Notes: generated by a model not told the origin, from the letters alone. 64,000 bases of DNA from DYJK01 sp040755055 (GCA_040755055.1 JBFMBS010000008.1:62001-126000), one strand, 5' to 3'; shown: positions 32,461 to 42,202, numbered from the stretch's first letter. Numbers and translations: made by a program.

Positions 32461-34173
32461 TTAGTTTTCACTACTAACTAAATATCTTTTTATTTTTTGG
32501 GTGGTAGTCTTTTCGAATTCTTTTTCCCTGACGTTAAACTTTTTAATTTGTTTATGAGGAGCTAATTGTTTATTCGTTTTTTCAATTTCCTCGGCAATGG
32601 TTTTGTGAATCAGTTCTTCAGTTATCTGCAAATTCTGAGTTTCGGACAATTCGATGAATGCTTCGGCATCAACAACTAATTGAGCTGTAATTATCTCACC
32701 TTGTTTTGAATCTTCTACCCCAAAAATTAAAGATTCTAAGATGAATGGGCTGCGATTTAAAATATCTTCAATCTCTTCAGGGAAAACATTCTTGCCGCTT
32801 TTAGAAATGATCACATTTTTCTTTCTGCCGTTTATATGCAAGAATCCATCTTCATCCACAAAACCAATATCCCCGGTTTTGAACCATCCGTTTTCGAAAG
32901 TATCGTTTGTAGCTTTATCATTTTTATAATAACCTAGCATAACACTGGGGCCTTTAGCCCAAACTTCTCCGCTTCCATTTTCATCCGGATTATTTATTTT
33001 TATCTCAACGCGCGGTAATGGCAATCCAGCAGCATTATCTTTAAATGCATCCAACCGATTTAAAGTTAATATTGGTGATGTTTCCGTTAAGCCATATCCC
33101 TGAATAAAATTAAATCCAAATTCTCTTAAACCTTTCGCAACTAAAGGATCGGGTGCCGCACCCCCGGCTATAAATATTCTTACAGAGCCCCCGAATTTTT
33201 CGTGCAACTCATGGAAAACTTTTTTCTTGAATTCTTTAAATCCAATTAGAGAAAACAAATTTGTAAACTTGATTAAAGGAGGGACAATTATCGATTTAAC
33301 TTTATTCTCTTTTATCCCTTTAATAATTCTTTTAAACATTTTATCGTACAATAGCGGAACGCCAAGCAAAATTGTAGCTTTAACTTTTTGGATATCATCT
33401 ACAACAGTTTTTAATGATCGTGCGTAATGGGCGGAAGCACCCGAATAGAGCGGACACAGCATTCCGCATGTACATTCATACGTATGGTGCATCGGTAACA
33501 CAGAAAGGAAGCGGTCTCTGTCGTTAATCAAAATCATGCTTACCATATCAACAAGATTAGAGGAAAGATTTTTTTGAGTAAGCATAACACCTTTAGCTCT
33601 TCCCAAAGAGCCGGATGTAAAAATTATTTCTGCAATTTCGTTCGCATTTATTTGAGGTAATTCCTCAACGTTTATCTCGTTCGCTTTATTAATTAATTCA
33701 ACCATGTTGAAGAAAGCTTTATCTTCACTTGTAGAATCCATACAGATATAGTGCTTCAATTTCTTTAATGAGTTTTTTGCTTCGGCAAGTATGCTGGCAT
33801 AACTGCCCGAAAAAATGATTGCTTCAGAATCGGATTCATGAATTATATTCATGATCTCATTAGTTGTAAGATTTTTATCGATAGGAACAACAACGTAATT
33901 GAAACACATACCGGTCAAAAATGTTAATGCCCATTGTACACGATTCTCACCAATAACGGCAATATGTGCCCGCTCTTTAATTCCAAGTTGTTTTAGTGCC
34001 GAACCAAATTTTAAAATGTTACCCAGCAACTCGCGGTATGTTAATCGGTTAATCGGAGTTTCATTAAGATCTTCCAACGCTAACTTAGTTCCGAATCTTT
34101 TTGAAGATTGAATTACCATTTCCTGAATAGAATCGATGTTTGGTACATTGTAAAGTTTTAATTCCTTTTTCAT
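32461..34173 (-). CDS. Long-chain acyl-CoA synthetase (AMP-forming)
   Basis: A 570-residue ANL-family enzyme. It activates fatty acids with ATP and CoA by way of an acyl-adenylate. Motifs in order: the phosphate-binding loop IIFTSGSLGRAKGVML (here with an SLGRAKG variant of the usual TTGxPKG), GYGLTETSP, the GWFKTGDIG block, and the C-terminal hinge and catalytic Lys region (INGRKKNVIISKSGKNVFPEEIE). Such enzymes act at the inner face of the membrane. It stands alone between the tRNA island and the pepD terminator. Confidence 0.9.
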   Translation of the reverse strand: MKKELKLYNVPNIDSIQEMVIQSSKRFGTKLALEDLNETPINRLTYRELLGNILKFGSALKQLGIKERAHIAVIGENRVQWALTFLTGMCFNYVVVPIDKNLTTNEIMNIIHESDSEAIIFSGSYASILAEAKNSLKKLKHYICMDSTSEDKAFFNMVELINKANEINVEELPQINANEIAEIIFTSGSLGRAKGVMLTQKNLSSNLVDMVSMILINDRDRFLSVLPMHHTYECTCGMLCPLYSGASAHYARSLKTVVDDIQKVKATILLGVPLLYDKMFKRIIKGIKENKVKSIIVPPLIKFTNLFSLIGFKEFKKKVFHELHEKFGGSVRIFIAGGAAPDPLVAKGLREFGFNFIQGYGLTETSPILTLNRLDAFKDNAAGLPLPRVEIKINNPDENGSGEVWAKGPSVMLGYYKNDKATNDTFENGWFKTGDIGFVDEDGFLHINGRKKNVIISKSGKNVFPEEIEDILNRSPFILESLIFGVEDSKQGEIITAQLVVDAEAFIELSETQNLQITEELIHKTIAEEIEKTNKQLAPHKQIKKFNVREKEFEKTTTQKIKRYLVSSEN

Positions 34174-34231
34174 AATTTATTTCCAATTGATTGTTATCAT
34201 GGATAATAAATCCATTTTGCTCTAAACTAAA

Positions 34232-34252
34232 AACCCCCTTTATCAGGGGGTT
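34232..34252. terminator. Probable bidirectional rho-independent terminator after pepD
   Basis: AACCCCCT-TTATC-AGGGGGTT, an 8-bp stem. On the minus strand it is 5 bases after the pepD stop, followed by TTTAG. On the plus strand it is followed by a T-rich run (CTTTTTATTTT). It separates pepD from the acyl-CoA synthetase gene. Confidence 0.8.
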
Positions 34253-34256
34253 CTTT

Positions 34257-35726
34257 TTATTTTACTTTTGATAAAGCTGTTATGATTGCTTTCAGCAGCC
34301 GGTAGAATTTCTCAACATCATGAATATTAACCCTTTCATCCGGCGAATGAGCCCCCTCTATCGTGGGACCAAATGAAATCATTTCTAATCCCGGGTATTT
34401 ATCACCAAGTATTCCACATTCCAGTCCGGCATGTACGGCTTTCAGTTCGGGTTCACGCCCAAAAATATTTTTAAATGTATTTTTTGAGATCTTAAGTATA
34501 TTGGATTCAAGATTCGGCTGCCAGCCGGGATAGCCATCTCCTACCGTAACCTCAGCACCGGCTAAATCAAAAACCGACTTCACAGAAGCAGCAATATTTT
34601 TTTTAGCCGATTCAATCGAACTTCTTTGGCTTGTACCAATTCTCAAAAAATTATTTTCAGTAGTTACAGTTGCCAAATTCGTAGATGTCTCAACCAACCC
34701 GGTAATTGCCGGGCTCATGGATATTACACCGTGAGGAAGCGCTAATAGCGTATTGATAATTTTAGTCGAAAAATTCTTTGTGTAAACTTGTTGACCCGGG
34801 GCGGAATCTTTCTTCTCAAATGTAATTTTAATTCCGGGATCTGTTTCATTAAACTCTAACACAGTTTCAAGTGTAAATTCATTAATTAGTTCACGCAGCT
34901 TAGCTTCGTCTGCAGAATCAATAAATAGAGCAGCTTCAGCTTCACGTGGGATAGCATTTCTTTTCGAGCCGCCGGTTATTGATTGCAACTGATAATTAAA
35001 ATTATTCATTCGCACAAGCAATTGGGCAATAATACGAATTGCATTTGCTCTGCGGTCGTTAATATTTATACCGGAATGGCCCCCTTTCAATCCTGATACA
35101 AAAAGTAAGTAGGGTGTGAAGGATTCGTTAGCTGGTTCGTACTCAAGTTTCATCGTACCAACAGAATCCATACCGCCGGAACATCCTACATAGAAGCACC
35201 CGTCTTCTTCGGTATCAAGATTAAGAAGATATTTCCCTTCAACAAATCCTTTGGCTAAATGATTGGCACCGGTCAAACCAGTTTCTTCATCTACCGTAAA
35301 CAATAATTCAAGCGGTCCATGATTGAATGTATAATCCGTAGCTATTGCTAATGCAGCCGCGGCACCTATTCCGTTATCAGCACCAAGTGTTGTTCCATCT
35401 GCTTTAATCCAGTTGCCATCTTTGACTAATACAATCGGGTCATTGTTAAAATCGTGGTTTTTATCTTTGTTCTTCTCACAAACCATATCAACATGGCTTT
35501 GGAGAATTACAGTCGGTGAGTTTTCGAATCCGGGTTTTGGAGGGACTTTAATTACAATATTCCCGGTTTCATCTTCTTTTATTTCAAGATTATTTTTACC
35601 GGCAAAATTTCTTAGATATAACCGAATTCTTTCTTCATGTTTCGAAGGACGCGGCACCTGGCTGATTTCAAAAAAACGACTCCACAATGTAGCCGGTGCT
35701 AAACCTTCAATAGCATTGTTTGGCAT
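34257..35726 (-). CDS. pepD: Cytosolic non-specific dipeptidase (peptidase M20C, aminoacyl-histidine dipeptidase)
   Basis: A 489-residue zinc dipeptidase. The M20 metal ligands lie in the first half: ILQSHVDMVCEK, GTTLGADNGIGAAAAL and TVDEETGLTGA. The dimerisation (lid) domain includes GLKGGHSGININDRRANAI, and the last ligand region is HAGLECGIL. Length and sequence match the PepD/M20C subfamily, which hydrolyses a broad range of dipeptides including Xaa-His. It follows the YchF gene by 11 bases, so they probably share a transcript, ended by the terminator at 34232-34252. Confidence 0.93.
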   Translation of the reverse strand: MPNNAIEGLAPATLWSRFFEISQVPRPSKHEERIRLYLRNFAGKNNLEIKEDETGNIVIKVPPKPGFENSPTVILQSHVDMVCEKNKDKNHDFNNDPIVLVKDGNWIKADGTTLGADNGIGAAAALAIATDYTFNHGPLELLFTVDEETGLTGANHLAKGFVEGKYLLNLDTEEDGCFYVGCSGGMDSVGTMKLEYEPANESFTPYLLFVSGLKGGHSGININDRRANAIRIIAQLLVRMNNFNYQLQSITGGSKRNAIPREAEAALFIDSADEAKLRELINEFTLETVLEFNETDPGIKITFEKKDSAPGQQVYTKNFSTKIINTLLALPHGVISMSPAITGLVETSTNLATVTTENNFLRIGTSQRSSIESAKKNIAASVKSVFDLAGAEVTVGDGYPGWQPNLESNILKISKNTFKNIFGREPELKAVHAGLECGILGDKYPGLEMISFGPTIEGAHSPDERVNIHDVEKFYRLLKAIITALSKVK

Positions 35727-35737
35727 TAATTTACCTT

Positions 35738-36817
35738 TTAGTTGTGACGAATATTTAAAATATCTCCATCTTTCACAATGTACTCTTTACCTTCCAATCT
35801 CCATGAGCCGGCTTCTTTACATTTATTAAACGATCCGTGTTTAATAAAATCATCATAGCCGACAACTTCTGCGCGTATAAAACGATTGAAAAAATCTGTA
35901 TGAATTACGCCGGCGGCTTGCTGTGCATTAAAATTTTTCTTAATTGTCCATGCACGGCATTCATCTTCCCCAACGGTAAAAAATGATTGCAGTCCAAGAA
36001 GATCGTATGATGTTCTTAAAATTTTGCTCAACGCCGATTCTTTGATTCCGTAATCTTGCATAAAAGCGGATTGATCCTCAATACTAAGTTTGGATAATTC
36101 TAATTCTATCTTAGCAAAGAATGGGATAACAACAGCACCCGATTTTCCTATTTTTGATTTTACATCTTCAATCATCGAATCAACATATTGTATCGAGCCT
36201 TCGTCATAATTAATTGCAATTGCAAGCGGCTTTAAGGTAAGGAGCTGGTAACCGGAAAGTAATTTCAGATCATTTTCATCAATGTGTAAAGTACGCAGCG
36301 GTAATTCCTTTTCGCAATGGGAATAGCATTTTTCGATTAGGGGCATTTCCCGTTTTAGTTTATCGTCTTTCGATTTTAAAATTTCTTTTTTGATTTTTTC
36401 CATACGGTTCTCAAGAAATGCCAAATCAGAGAGCAAAAATTCCGTCTCTAAAAATTCTATATCCCTGAGCGTATCAATCGAGTTCATCGGGTGAGGAACG
36501 GAATCATCCTTGAATGAACGTATAATATAAAACAACGCATCATTGTTCCTCACGCTCGATAGAAATGCAGAAGTGATTTTTACTTTGTTATCTTCAGACA
36601 TACGAAGTCCGGGGATATCAAATACTTCTATCGTTGCATTTACTTGTTTCTTAGGATTAAACATTGATGTTAATTTATCCAGACGTTCATCGGGAACTTT
36701 GACTACCTCGATCGATGCCTCTTCTTTTTGTGCCTGAACGTGCGAGCTTGTAGTTGATAGTGTATGAAACAATGTTGTTTTGCCGGAAAATTGTAAGCCG
36801 ACTAAGCCAATCTGCAT
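35738..36817 (-). CDS. ychF: YchF/OLA1-type translation-associated ATPase
   Basis: A 359-residue member of the Obg-related YchF family, which hydrolyses ATP and associates with ribosomes. The P-loop is GLQFSGKTTLF (usual GLPNVGKSTLF), so Walker A is kept but PNV is replaced by QFS. IFDIPGL-like FDIPGL is the switch II motif. The ATP-specifying N-x-x-E is present as INYDEG. A coiled coil (about 130-185) and the C-terminal TGS domain (FFTVGEDECRAWTIKK to DGDILNIRHN) are intact. It is divergent and may be a paralogue of the housekeeping copy. Confidence 0.87.
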   Translation of the reverse strand: MQIGLVGLQFSGKTTLFHTLSTTSSHVQAQKEEASIEVVKVPDERLDKLTSMFNPKKQVNATIEVFDIPGLRMSEDNKVKITSAFLSSVRNNDALFYIIRSFKDDSVPHPMNSIDTLRDIEFLETEFLLSDLAFLENRMEKIKKEILKSKDDKLKREMPLIEKCYSHCEKELPLRTLHIDENDLKLLSGYQLLTLKPLAIAINYDEGSIQYVDSMIEDVKSKIGKSGAVVIPFFAKIELELSKLSIEDQSAFMQDYGIKESALSKILRTSYDLLGLQSFFTVGEDECRAWTIKKNFNAQQAAGVIHTDFFNRFIRAEVVGYDDFIKHGSFNKCKEAGSWRLEGKEYIVKDGDILNIRHN

Positions 36818-36920
36818 ATATTATCTCAGAACTATTATCTTTTTGAATTAGGGATGGAAATATAATGATATTCTAAAATTGTGCATAATAATGTTAAAAG
36901 GATTATGAGTCTTTTCATAG

Positions 36921-37073
36921 CTGTCCCAAACTTTTTCTGCGGTTATCAGATAAAATCAAGAAATAACTTGTTGTCTCAGCAAGAAAATATCGGGGTCCAT
37001 TTTAAAACTATCATTCCTTTTGAAAATGGCTGACATTACAGTGTTCTAATTATGTCAATAAAGTTTGGGACAG
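36921..37073. mobile_element. MITE-like element with 14-bp terminal inverted repeats
   Basis: CTGTCCCAAACTTT at 36921-36934 and its exact reverse complement AAAGTTTGGGACAG at 37060-37073 bound a 153-bp AT-rich segment with no reading frame. An inner pair CCATTTT/AAAATGG is also present. Ends of this kind resemble insertion-sequence termini, so this is probably a non-autonomous derivative. A target-site duplication is not clear. Confidence 0.6.
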
Positions 37074-37099
37074 TAATAAATCTTTTAGAAAAAATTGTA

Positions 37100-37387
37100 T
37101 TAGGATAATATTTGCGTGTGAAGTTCAATTTCTTCCAATATGGAAGTCACCTTAAGACAATCGCCAATATTTCCGGAGAAGACAACAGCTTTTCCTTTTA
37201 CATGGGCTTCAAATGCAAAATTACGCGCTTCTTCATAACTGCATTTTACTGCTTTTACCAGCTGAGATATCACTTCTTCGAATGAGTGTACATCATCATT
37301 GTACAGAATAACTCTATACGGCAAGCCAATAATTGTCTCCTCATCATTCTCATTACGAATCTGTTCTATTGGATTTGTTTCTTGCAT
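37100..37387 (-). CDS. clpS: ATP-dependent Clp protease adaptor ClpS
   Basis: A 95-residue adaptor that delivers N-degron substrates to ClpAP. The core reads YRVILYNDDVHSFEEVI (NDD substrate-pocket motif), then HVKGKAVVFSGNIGDC, where ClpS of E. coli has H-x-x-G-x-A-x-x-x-G. The N-terminal extension (about 25 residues) is disordered, as in the family. ATG 37387 is preferred to GTG 37396 three codons upstream. Single gene, ahead of the MITE-like element. Confidence 0.92.
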   Translation of the reverse strand: MQETNPIEQIRNENDEETIIGLPYRVILYNDDVHSFEEVISQLVKAVKCSYEEARNFAFEAHVKGKAVVFSGNIGDCLKVTSILEEIELHTQILS

Positions 37388-37505
37388 AATTCTCACATCC
37401 TATAATTAGAATTTATAAAATTGCCGCCTAAAAATAAATTTTGTTTATATTGTATAAAGAAATTCAAACCAATAAATAATTATTGATTACAGTTAAGGAG
37501 AATTG

Positions 37506-38252
37506 ATGAAAATTGCGGTTTGCATAAGTCATGTACCGGATACTGCCGCCAAAATAAATATCGGCAGCGACGGCAAATCAATCGATCCAAGCGGTGTTTC
37601 ATTCGTTGTAAATCCATACGATGAATTTGCAATTGAAGAAGCACTCAAAACCAAAGAAAAACTCGGTGGTGAAACAGTTGCTATAAGTCTTGGCAGTGAA
37701 GCTTCAAAAGAAACTTTACGCAAAGCTCTTGCCATGGGAATTGATAATGCTGTTCTGCTTAAAGATGACAGTTATCGTGATTCACTCTCTGTTGCTAAAG
37801 CCCTTGCAGAAGAAATTAAAAATCAAAATGCCGAATTAGTTTTTTTCGGCAAACAATCTGTTGATTACGATAATTCCATTACCGGGCAGTTAACAGCAGA
37901 ACTTTTAGGTTATCACTGTATTTCTGTTGTTGTTAGTTTTACATTAGATGGTAATAAGATTGTTGCCGAAAGAGAAATTGAAGGCGGTAAAGAAGTTGTA
38001 GAAACCGTACTGCCGGCAGTCATTACGGCACAAAAAGGATTGAATGACCCGCGATATGCTTCCCTAAAGGGAATTATGGCTGCAAAGAAAAAAGTAATTG
38101 AAGAAAAAACCATTGCAGCGGCGGTAAATCACACAGAGTTATTAGGAATGAAAAAACCGCCTTTAAAACAAGCCGGCAAAATTATCGGTAATGATGCATC
38201 TGCGGTACCTGAACTAGTTCGCCTTCTTCGCGAAGAAGCTAAAGTAATTTAA
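37506..38252 (+). CDS. etfB: Electron transfer flavoprotein, beta subunit
   Basis: A 248-residue ETF beta subunit (MKIAVCISHVPDTAAKI; DPSGVSFVVNPYDEFAIEEAL; the C-terminal AKKKVIEE region). With EtfA it carries electrons from acyl-CoA dehydrogenases or other flavoenzymes to the quinone pool through a bound FAD. A TTG lies directly before the ATG, but AAGGAG supports ATG 37506. Followed by etfA after 9 bases. Confidence 0.94.
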   Translation: MKIAVCISHVPDTAAKINIGSDGKSIDPSGVSFVVNPYDEFAIEEALKTKEKLGGETVAISLGSEASKETLRKALAMGIDNAVLLKDDSYRDSLSVAKALAEEIKNQNAELVFFGKQSVDYDNSITGQLTAELLGYHCISVVVSFTLDGNKIVAEREIEGGKEVVETVLPAVITAQKGLNDPRYASLKGIMAAKKKVIEEKTIAAAVNHTELLGMKKPPLKQAGKIIGNDASAVPELVRLLREEAKVI

Positions 38253-38261
38253 GGAGTAACT

Positions 38262-39230
38262 ATGGCAAATAATATTTTAGTTTTCATAGAACAAAGAAAC
38301 GGTCAAATAAAAAAAGCATCGTTAGAGGCAATTAGTTCTGCTGCTGAGATAGCGCAAAAATTATCTTATAAAGTAAACGGTGTAACTATTGGGAATGACA
38401 TAAACGATCTGCAATCTTTAAGCAATTATGGTCTGGAACAAATTACTCATTACAAGAATTCAAATTTAGAAAATTACTCCCCTACGGCCTATACTGAAAT
38501 TACGTCTAAAGCCATCACGGAATATGATGGTGATATTATTTTCTTTTCCAACACTTCATTAGGAAAAGATTTAGCACCTCGCATTGCAGCAAAATTTGAT
38601 GCCGGTATTGCTATCGATTGTATTTCTTTAGAGATTTCAGGAAACGAAATAATTGCACAACGCCCGGTATTTGCCGGTAAAGCTTTGGTCGAAGTAAAAG
38701 TTAATAGTCCAAAGAAAATTTTTACTCTCAGACCAAATGTGTTCAAAGTCAAAACAAATTCTGCAAATAATACTGAAGTTAAAACAGTAAACGTTGATAA
38801 TCCTAATTTAGCAACCAAGGTAATTGAGGTAAAAAAATCCGAAGGTAAACTTGATGTAGCCGAGGCAGATATTATTGTTTCCGGCGGAAGAGGTTTAAAA
38901 GGGCCGGAACATTTTCATCTTGTTGAAGAATTAGCCCGGGCCCTTGGAGCAGCATCCGGTGCATCCAGGGCAGTTGTTGATGCCGGTTGGCGGCCTCACA
39001 GCGAACAAGTAGGACAAACCGGGAAAACTGTTTCGCCAAGTTTATATGTTGCGCTAGGAATATCAGGCGCTATTCAACACTTAGCCGGTATGCGTTCATC
39101 AAAATATATTGTGGCAATAAACAAAGACAAAGATGCACCAATTTTCCAGGTTGCAGATTACGGTATAGTAGGCGATCTGTTTGAAATTGTGCCGGCTTTA
39201 ATTGAAGAGATAAAAAAAATAAAGTCATAA
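38262..39230 (+). CDS. etfA: Electron transfer flavoprotein, alpha subunit
   Basis: A 322-residue subunit with an N-terminal alpha/beta domain and the C-terminal FAD-binding domain with the ETF-alpha signature: VVSGGRGLKGPEHF, VVDAGWRPHSEQVGQTGK, YVALGISGAIQHLAGM. Co-transcribed with etfB; AAGGAG precedes the ATG. Its stop is one base before the start of the DUF151 gene, so all three are likely one operon. Confidence 0.95.
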   Translation: MANNILVFIEQRNGQIKKASLEAISSAAEIAQKLSYKVNGVTIGNDINDLQSLSNYGLEQITHYKNSNLENYSPTAYTEITSKAITEYDGDIIFFSNTSLGKDLAPRIAAKFDAGIAIDCISLEISGNEIIAQRPVFAGKALVEVKVNSPKKIFTLRPNVFKVKTNSANNTEVKTVNVDNPNLATKVIEVKKSEGKLDVAEADIIVSGGRGLKGPEHFHLVEELARALGAASGASRAVVDAGWRPHSEQVGQTGKTVSPSLYVALGISGAIQHLAGMRSSKYIVAINKDKDAPIFQVADYGIVGDLFEIVPALIEEIKKIKS

Positions 39231-39231
39231 A

Positions 39232-39834
39232 TTGAACAAGGTACAAGTAGAAATATTAGGATTATCTGCAAGCCCGTCCTCCGGCGGCGCATACGCACTT
39301 CTTTTAAAGGAAGTCTACGGTATGCGCAGACTTCCAATTATCATCGGCTCGTTCGAAGCACAATCTATTGCACTCGAAATGGAAGGGATAAAACCGCCGA
39401 GACCTTTAACGCACGATCTGTTAAAAACGGTGATTGATAATTTGGGAGCTACTATATCGGAAATAATAATAGACGAATTAAGAGATAATACTTTTTATGC
39501 AAAAATAAAAATTGAAGTATCGACACTTACAAACGAAATCGATTCCCGGCCAAGCGATGCAATTGCATTGGCAGTAAGAACCGGTACTCCTCTTTTTGTG
39601 GCAGAAGACGTAATGAGACTCGCCGCATTCATACCTTCTACAGATGATACCGAGGAATTAGAAAAAGACGAAGAAGGTAAACAATCCGAGCAGCAATCCC
39701 CTAAAAAGAATGTCCAGGAAACTAAACTTGCCCAGCTTCAGGATCAATTAAGAGAAGCAATTGAAAAAGAAGATTATGAGAGAGCTGCCAAAATACGGGA
39801 TGAGATTAATCGCCAGAGCGGCATTCAAAATTAA
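39232..39834 (+). CDS. Bifunctional nuclease-family protein (DUF151) with UvrB/UvrC motif
   Basis: A 200-residue protein. The N-terminal DUF151 domain (about 1-130: LPIIIGSFEAQSIALEMEG, RPSDAIALAVRTGTPLFVAEDV) is followed by a charged linker and a C-terminal UVR motif (LREAIEKEDYERAAKIRDEI), as in UvrB/C and the ClpC/McsA families. Start is TTG 39232, the first start codon after the etfA stop (39228-39230); no ATG or strong ribosome site exists nearby, so coupling to etfA is likely. Convergent with the DUF2851 gene, whose stop it overlaps by 4 bases. Confidence 0.87.
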   Translation: MNKVQVEILGLSASPSSGGAYALLLKEVYGMRRLPIIIGSFEAQSIALEMEGIKPPRPLTHDLLKTVIDNLGATISEIIIDELRDNTFYAKIKIEVSTLTNEIDSRPSDAIALAVRTGTPLFVAEDVMRLAAFIPSTDDTEELEKDEEGKQSEQQSPKKNVQETKLAQLQDQLREAIEKEDYERAAKIRDEINRQSGIQN

Positions 39835-41309
39835 TTGAATACGTACTTCCCTACTTCACACTCCAGGCATTTGTTTTTCGAACAATAATTTCTAAACAGA
39901 TCTATTACACCTTGCGATAAAACGGTACGGTTGACATGCTCTTTTAAATTAAGCGCAGCACCAACTTCGGTTATAATCTGGTTCTCGGATCTCTGCTGAT
40001 ATACCGTATAAATTTTTATGATCTTTTTGACAAGATTATTGTTCCCGAACATTTCAAAGTAAACGGCAAAATAAGGAAGAATAACATTAACAATTATTTC
40101 ATCGGCTCTTGCTGCACCTACAAAATATTTCACTTCAGCATTAGACGGCTGATCCAGTACATAATGAGTTTTCCAAAAACCGTCGGACCTAATCACAAAA
40201 AGTGAACGCAACGAATTTATAAGTACGGTTAAGTTGTGTATTTCCGTAATTTTTTTTGCAAGGGTATTGATCAAATTATCATGCAATAACTCTTTCAAAA
40301 TTCTTGCACCGGCAGCCAAACGAATAGTTGGAAAGTTCTGGGGACGTAACCTGAAAAAGTGCCATTGCGTATCATCTAAAAATTCACCGTCATAAAAAGG
40401 TTTTATCGAGTTCCAATGTAGCGTAACACGATCCGTATAGTCTTTAATAATTTTATCGTTAGTCGAAAACTCACGATTTATGATGCCTCCAATAAACAAA
40501 AATGCTGCTTCAAATTTCTCAACAAGTGCCCCATCCATCGGGATTTTATTAATGAAATTAATATTCGCATTTTGTGCTAGGTGATTCATAGGGACTTTAT
40601 TTTTAGAATAGCCAAGTGCTTCAAAAATCAACTCATATAATAATTGCTTCCAGATCTCTTTATGAGAAAAATCGGAATTGCTGAATTGCTTTTCCCTGAA
40701 TTGTGTCGATAACTCGTAGCGAATGACGGGCTCTTTAATTTGAAGCTGGCGTAAGAACTCCAATTCTTTTAACCGCTCGTAAACACGCTTACATTTTTTG
40801 TTAAATCTTTCAATCCCTAGTTCCATAAGAAATTTTTCTTTTATTTCGAATGGAACAGAATCATTATTATCAGTGCATTTTAATTTTGAGGGTGTTTCTT
40901 CTTCAGGTTCTGTCTTGTTCAGGAAATTTTCGATGATATTGTTTTCGACAAATTTCTGTAAACAAACAGAAGGTACTTTTCTGCCGTTCCTTGTATAAAC
41001 ATACGCTTGATGGTTTTTATTGAAAAGCGAGGCATGGAGTATTACGCTGTTGTATTTATTATCAATATTGTGACCGTGTGTTTTCCAATCCGAGTAATCA
41101 CGATCAATTTCGATATCACCTACGTAGGTTAAATTTCCAATCCGTATCCGGGCATTTTTAAAATCCGGTCCCGCGGTTTCAACATTATGAGAACCGCTGT
41201 CTAATATTTCAATATCTTCCCCGTTAAAAGTTTTTAATGACCCTTTATAATTTTGCTTTTGCCAAACTTCATAAAGCAAAGTTTCGGGGATCTTCTGTTC
41301 TGAACTCAT
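39831..41309 (-). CDS. DUF2851 family protein, unknown function
   Basis: A 492-residue protein matching the DUF2851 family, common in Bacteroidota and Chlorobi. It shows LYEVWQKQ near the start, VETAGPDFKNARIRIGN, VGDIEIDRDYSDWKTHGHNID, and a C-terminal cluster of cysteines (YCSKNKCLECEVGKYVF) that could bind a metal. The acidic-plus-Lys pattern near residues 65-85 (E-I-x-x-D-x-S-D-W) has been noted in nuclease-like proteins, but I would not assign an activity. Confidence 0.88.
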   Translation of the reverse strand: MSSEQKIPETLLYEVWQKQNYKGSLKTFNGEDIEILDSGSHNVETAGPDFKNARIRIGNLTYVGDIEIDRDYSDWKTHGHNIDNKYNSVILHASLFNKNHQAYVYTRNGRKVPSVCLQKFVENNIIENFLNKTEPEEETPSKLKCTDNNDSVPFEIKEKFLMELGIERFNKKCKRVYERLKELEFLRQLQIKEPVIRYELSTQFREKQFSNSDFSHKEIWKQLLYELIFEALGYSKNKVPMNHLAQNANINFINKIPMDGALVEKFEAAFLFIGGIINREFSTNDKIIKDYTDRVTLHWNSIKPFYDGEFLDDTQWHFFRLRPQNFPTIRLAAGARILKELLHDNLINTLAKKITEIHNLTVLINSLRSLFVIRSDGFWKTHYVLDQPSNAEVKYFVGAARADEIIVNVILPYFAVYFEMFGNNNLVKKIIKIYTVYQQRSENQIITEVGAALNLKEHVNRTVLSQGVIDLFRNYCSKNKCLECEVGKYVFN

Positions 41310-41382
41310 CGTTAGTTCGGTCTAGAAATAATGATTAAACGAATCACAAAGACAAATTAATATATTATATAAGTAAAGTCTA

Positions 41383-42198
41383 TTAACTTTTTTGTTCGAT
41401 GGTTCTTATACTATTATTCAATTCTGCCAAAGTTCGGTTAATTACTCCGCCGAATTCCGGTGATGAATCACAATATAAAAGTGCACGGCTTACATTAATT
41501 AAATAGTTGTTGTTCGATGAAGCTCTAAATGTAGAAACTACATCCTCCAAACTGCCGCCTTGAGCACCTATACCGGGCAATAATATTGCTAAATCACCGA
41601 AAGATTCAATATTTTCTTTTAGCTCCAGCGGATTTGTTGCCCCGAATACAATACCGCAATTTCTATTTGCATTCCATTCATTAACTTTCTGAATCACAGT
41701 CTGATACAAATATCTGCCGTCATAGAGTTTCAGTTTTTCAAAATCTGCTGAACTTTTATTAGAGGTTAAGGCAAGTATAAAATTTAATTTATCATGATAT
41801 TTTATGAAAGGTTCTATAGAATCATAGCCCATATACGGATGGAGAGTTACGGAATCAAACTTGAAATGGTCGAATATTGATTGAGCATACATTTCCGATG
41901 TATTGCCGATATCACCTCTCTTGGCATCGGCAATGGTTAGAATATTCTGCGGTATCATCTTGAGGGTTTTGTGAAGATTCTCCAATCCTTTTGTACCGTC
42001 TTTTTCGTAGAAAGCAAAATTAATTTTATATGCGGCGGCACCATCAATAGTGTTTTCAATAACAATTTTATTAAACTCAACAATAGGGTTATCGGTTTTT
42101 AGCAGATGGGGCGGAATCTTTTTAATGTCTGTATCTAACCCAACACAAACATGTTTACCGTCATTAACAAGTGAGTAAAATTTTGCTGAAGCAGTCAT
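41383..42198 (-). CDS. pyrF: Orotidine 5'-phosphate decarboxylase (type 2)
   Basis: A 271-residue decarboxylase converting OMP to UMP, the last step of de novo pyrimidine synthesis. CVGLDTDIKKIP lies near residue 19. The catalytic D-x-K-x-x-D is present as IADAKRGDIGNTSEMYA, and LLPGIGAQGG is the phosphate-binding loop. The longer length and sequence are those of the type 2 family. It follows rodA by 4 bases and is the last gene of the cell-shape operon. Confidence 0.95.
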   Translation of the reverse strand: MTASAKFYSLVNDGKHVCVGLDTDIKKIPPHLLKTDNPIVEFNKIVIENTIDGAAAYKINFAFYEKDGTKGLENLHKTLKMIPQNILTIADAKRGDIGNTSEMYAQSIFDHFKFDSVTLHPYMGYDSIEPFIKYHDKLNFILALTSNKSSADFEKLKLYDGRYLYQTVIQKVNEWNANRNCGIVFGATNPLELKENIESFGDLAILLPGIGAQGGSLEDVVSTFRASSNNNYLINVSRALLYCDSSPEFGGVINRTLAELNNSIRTIEQKS

Positions 42199-42202
42199 AA
42201 AT

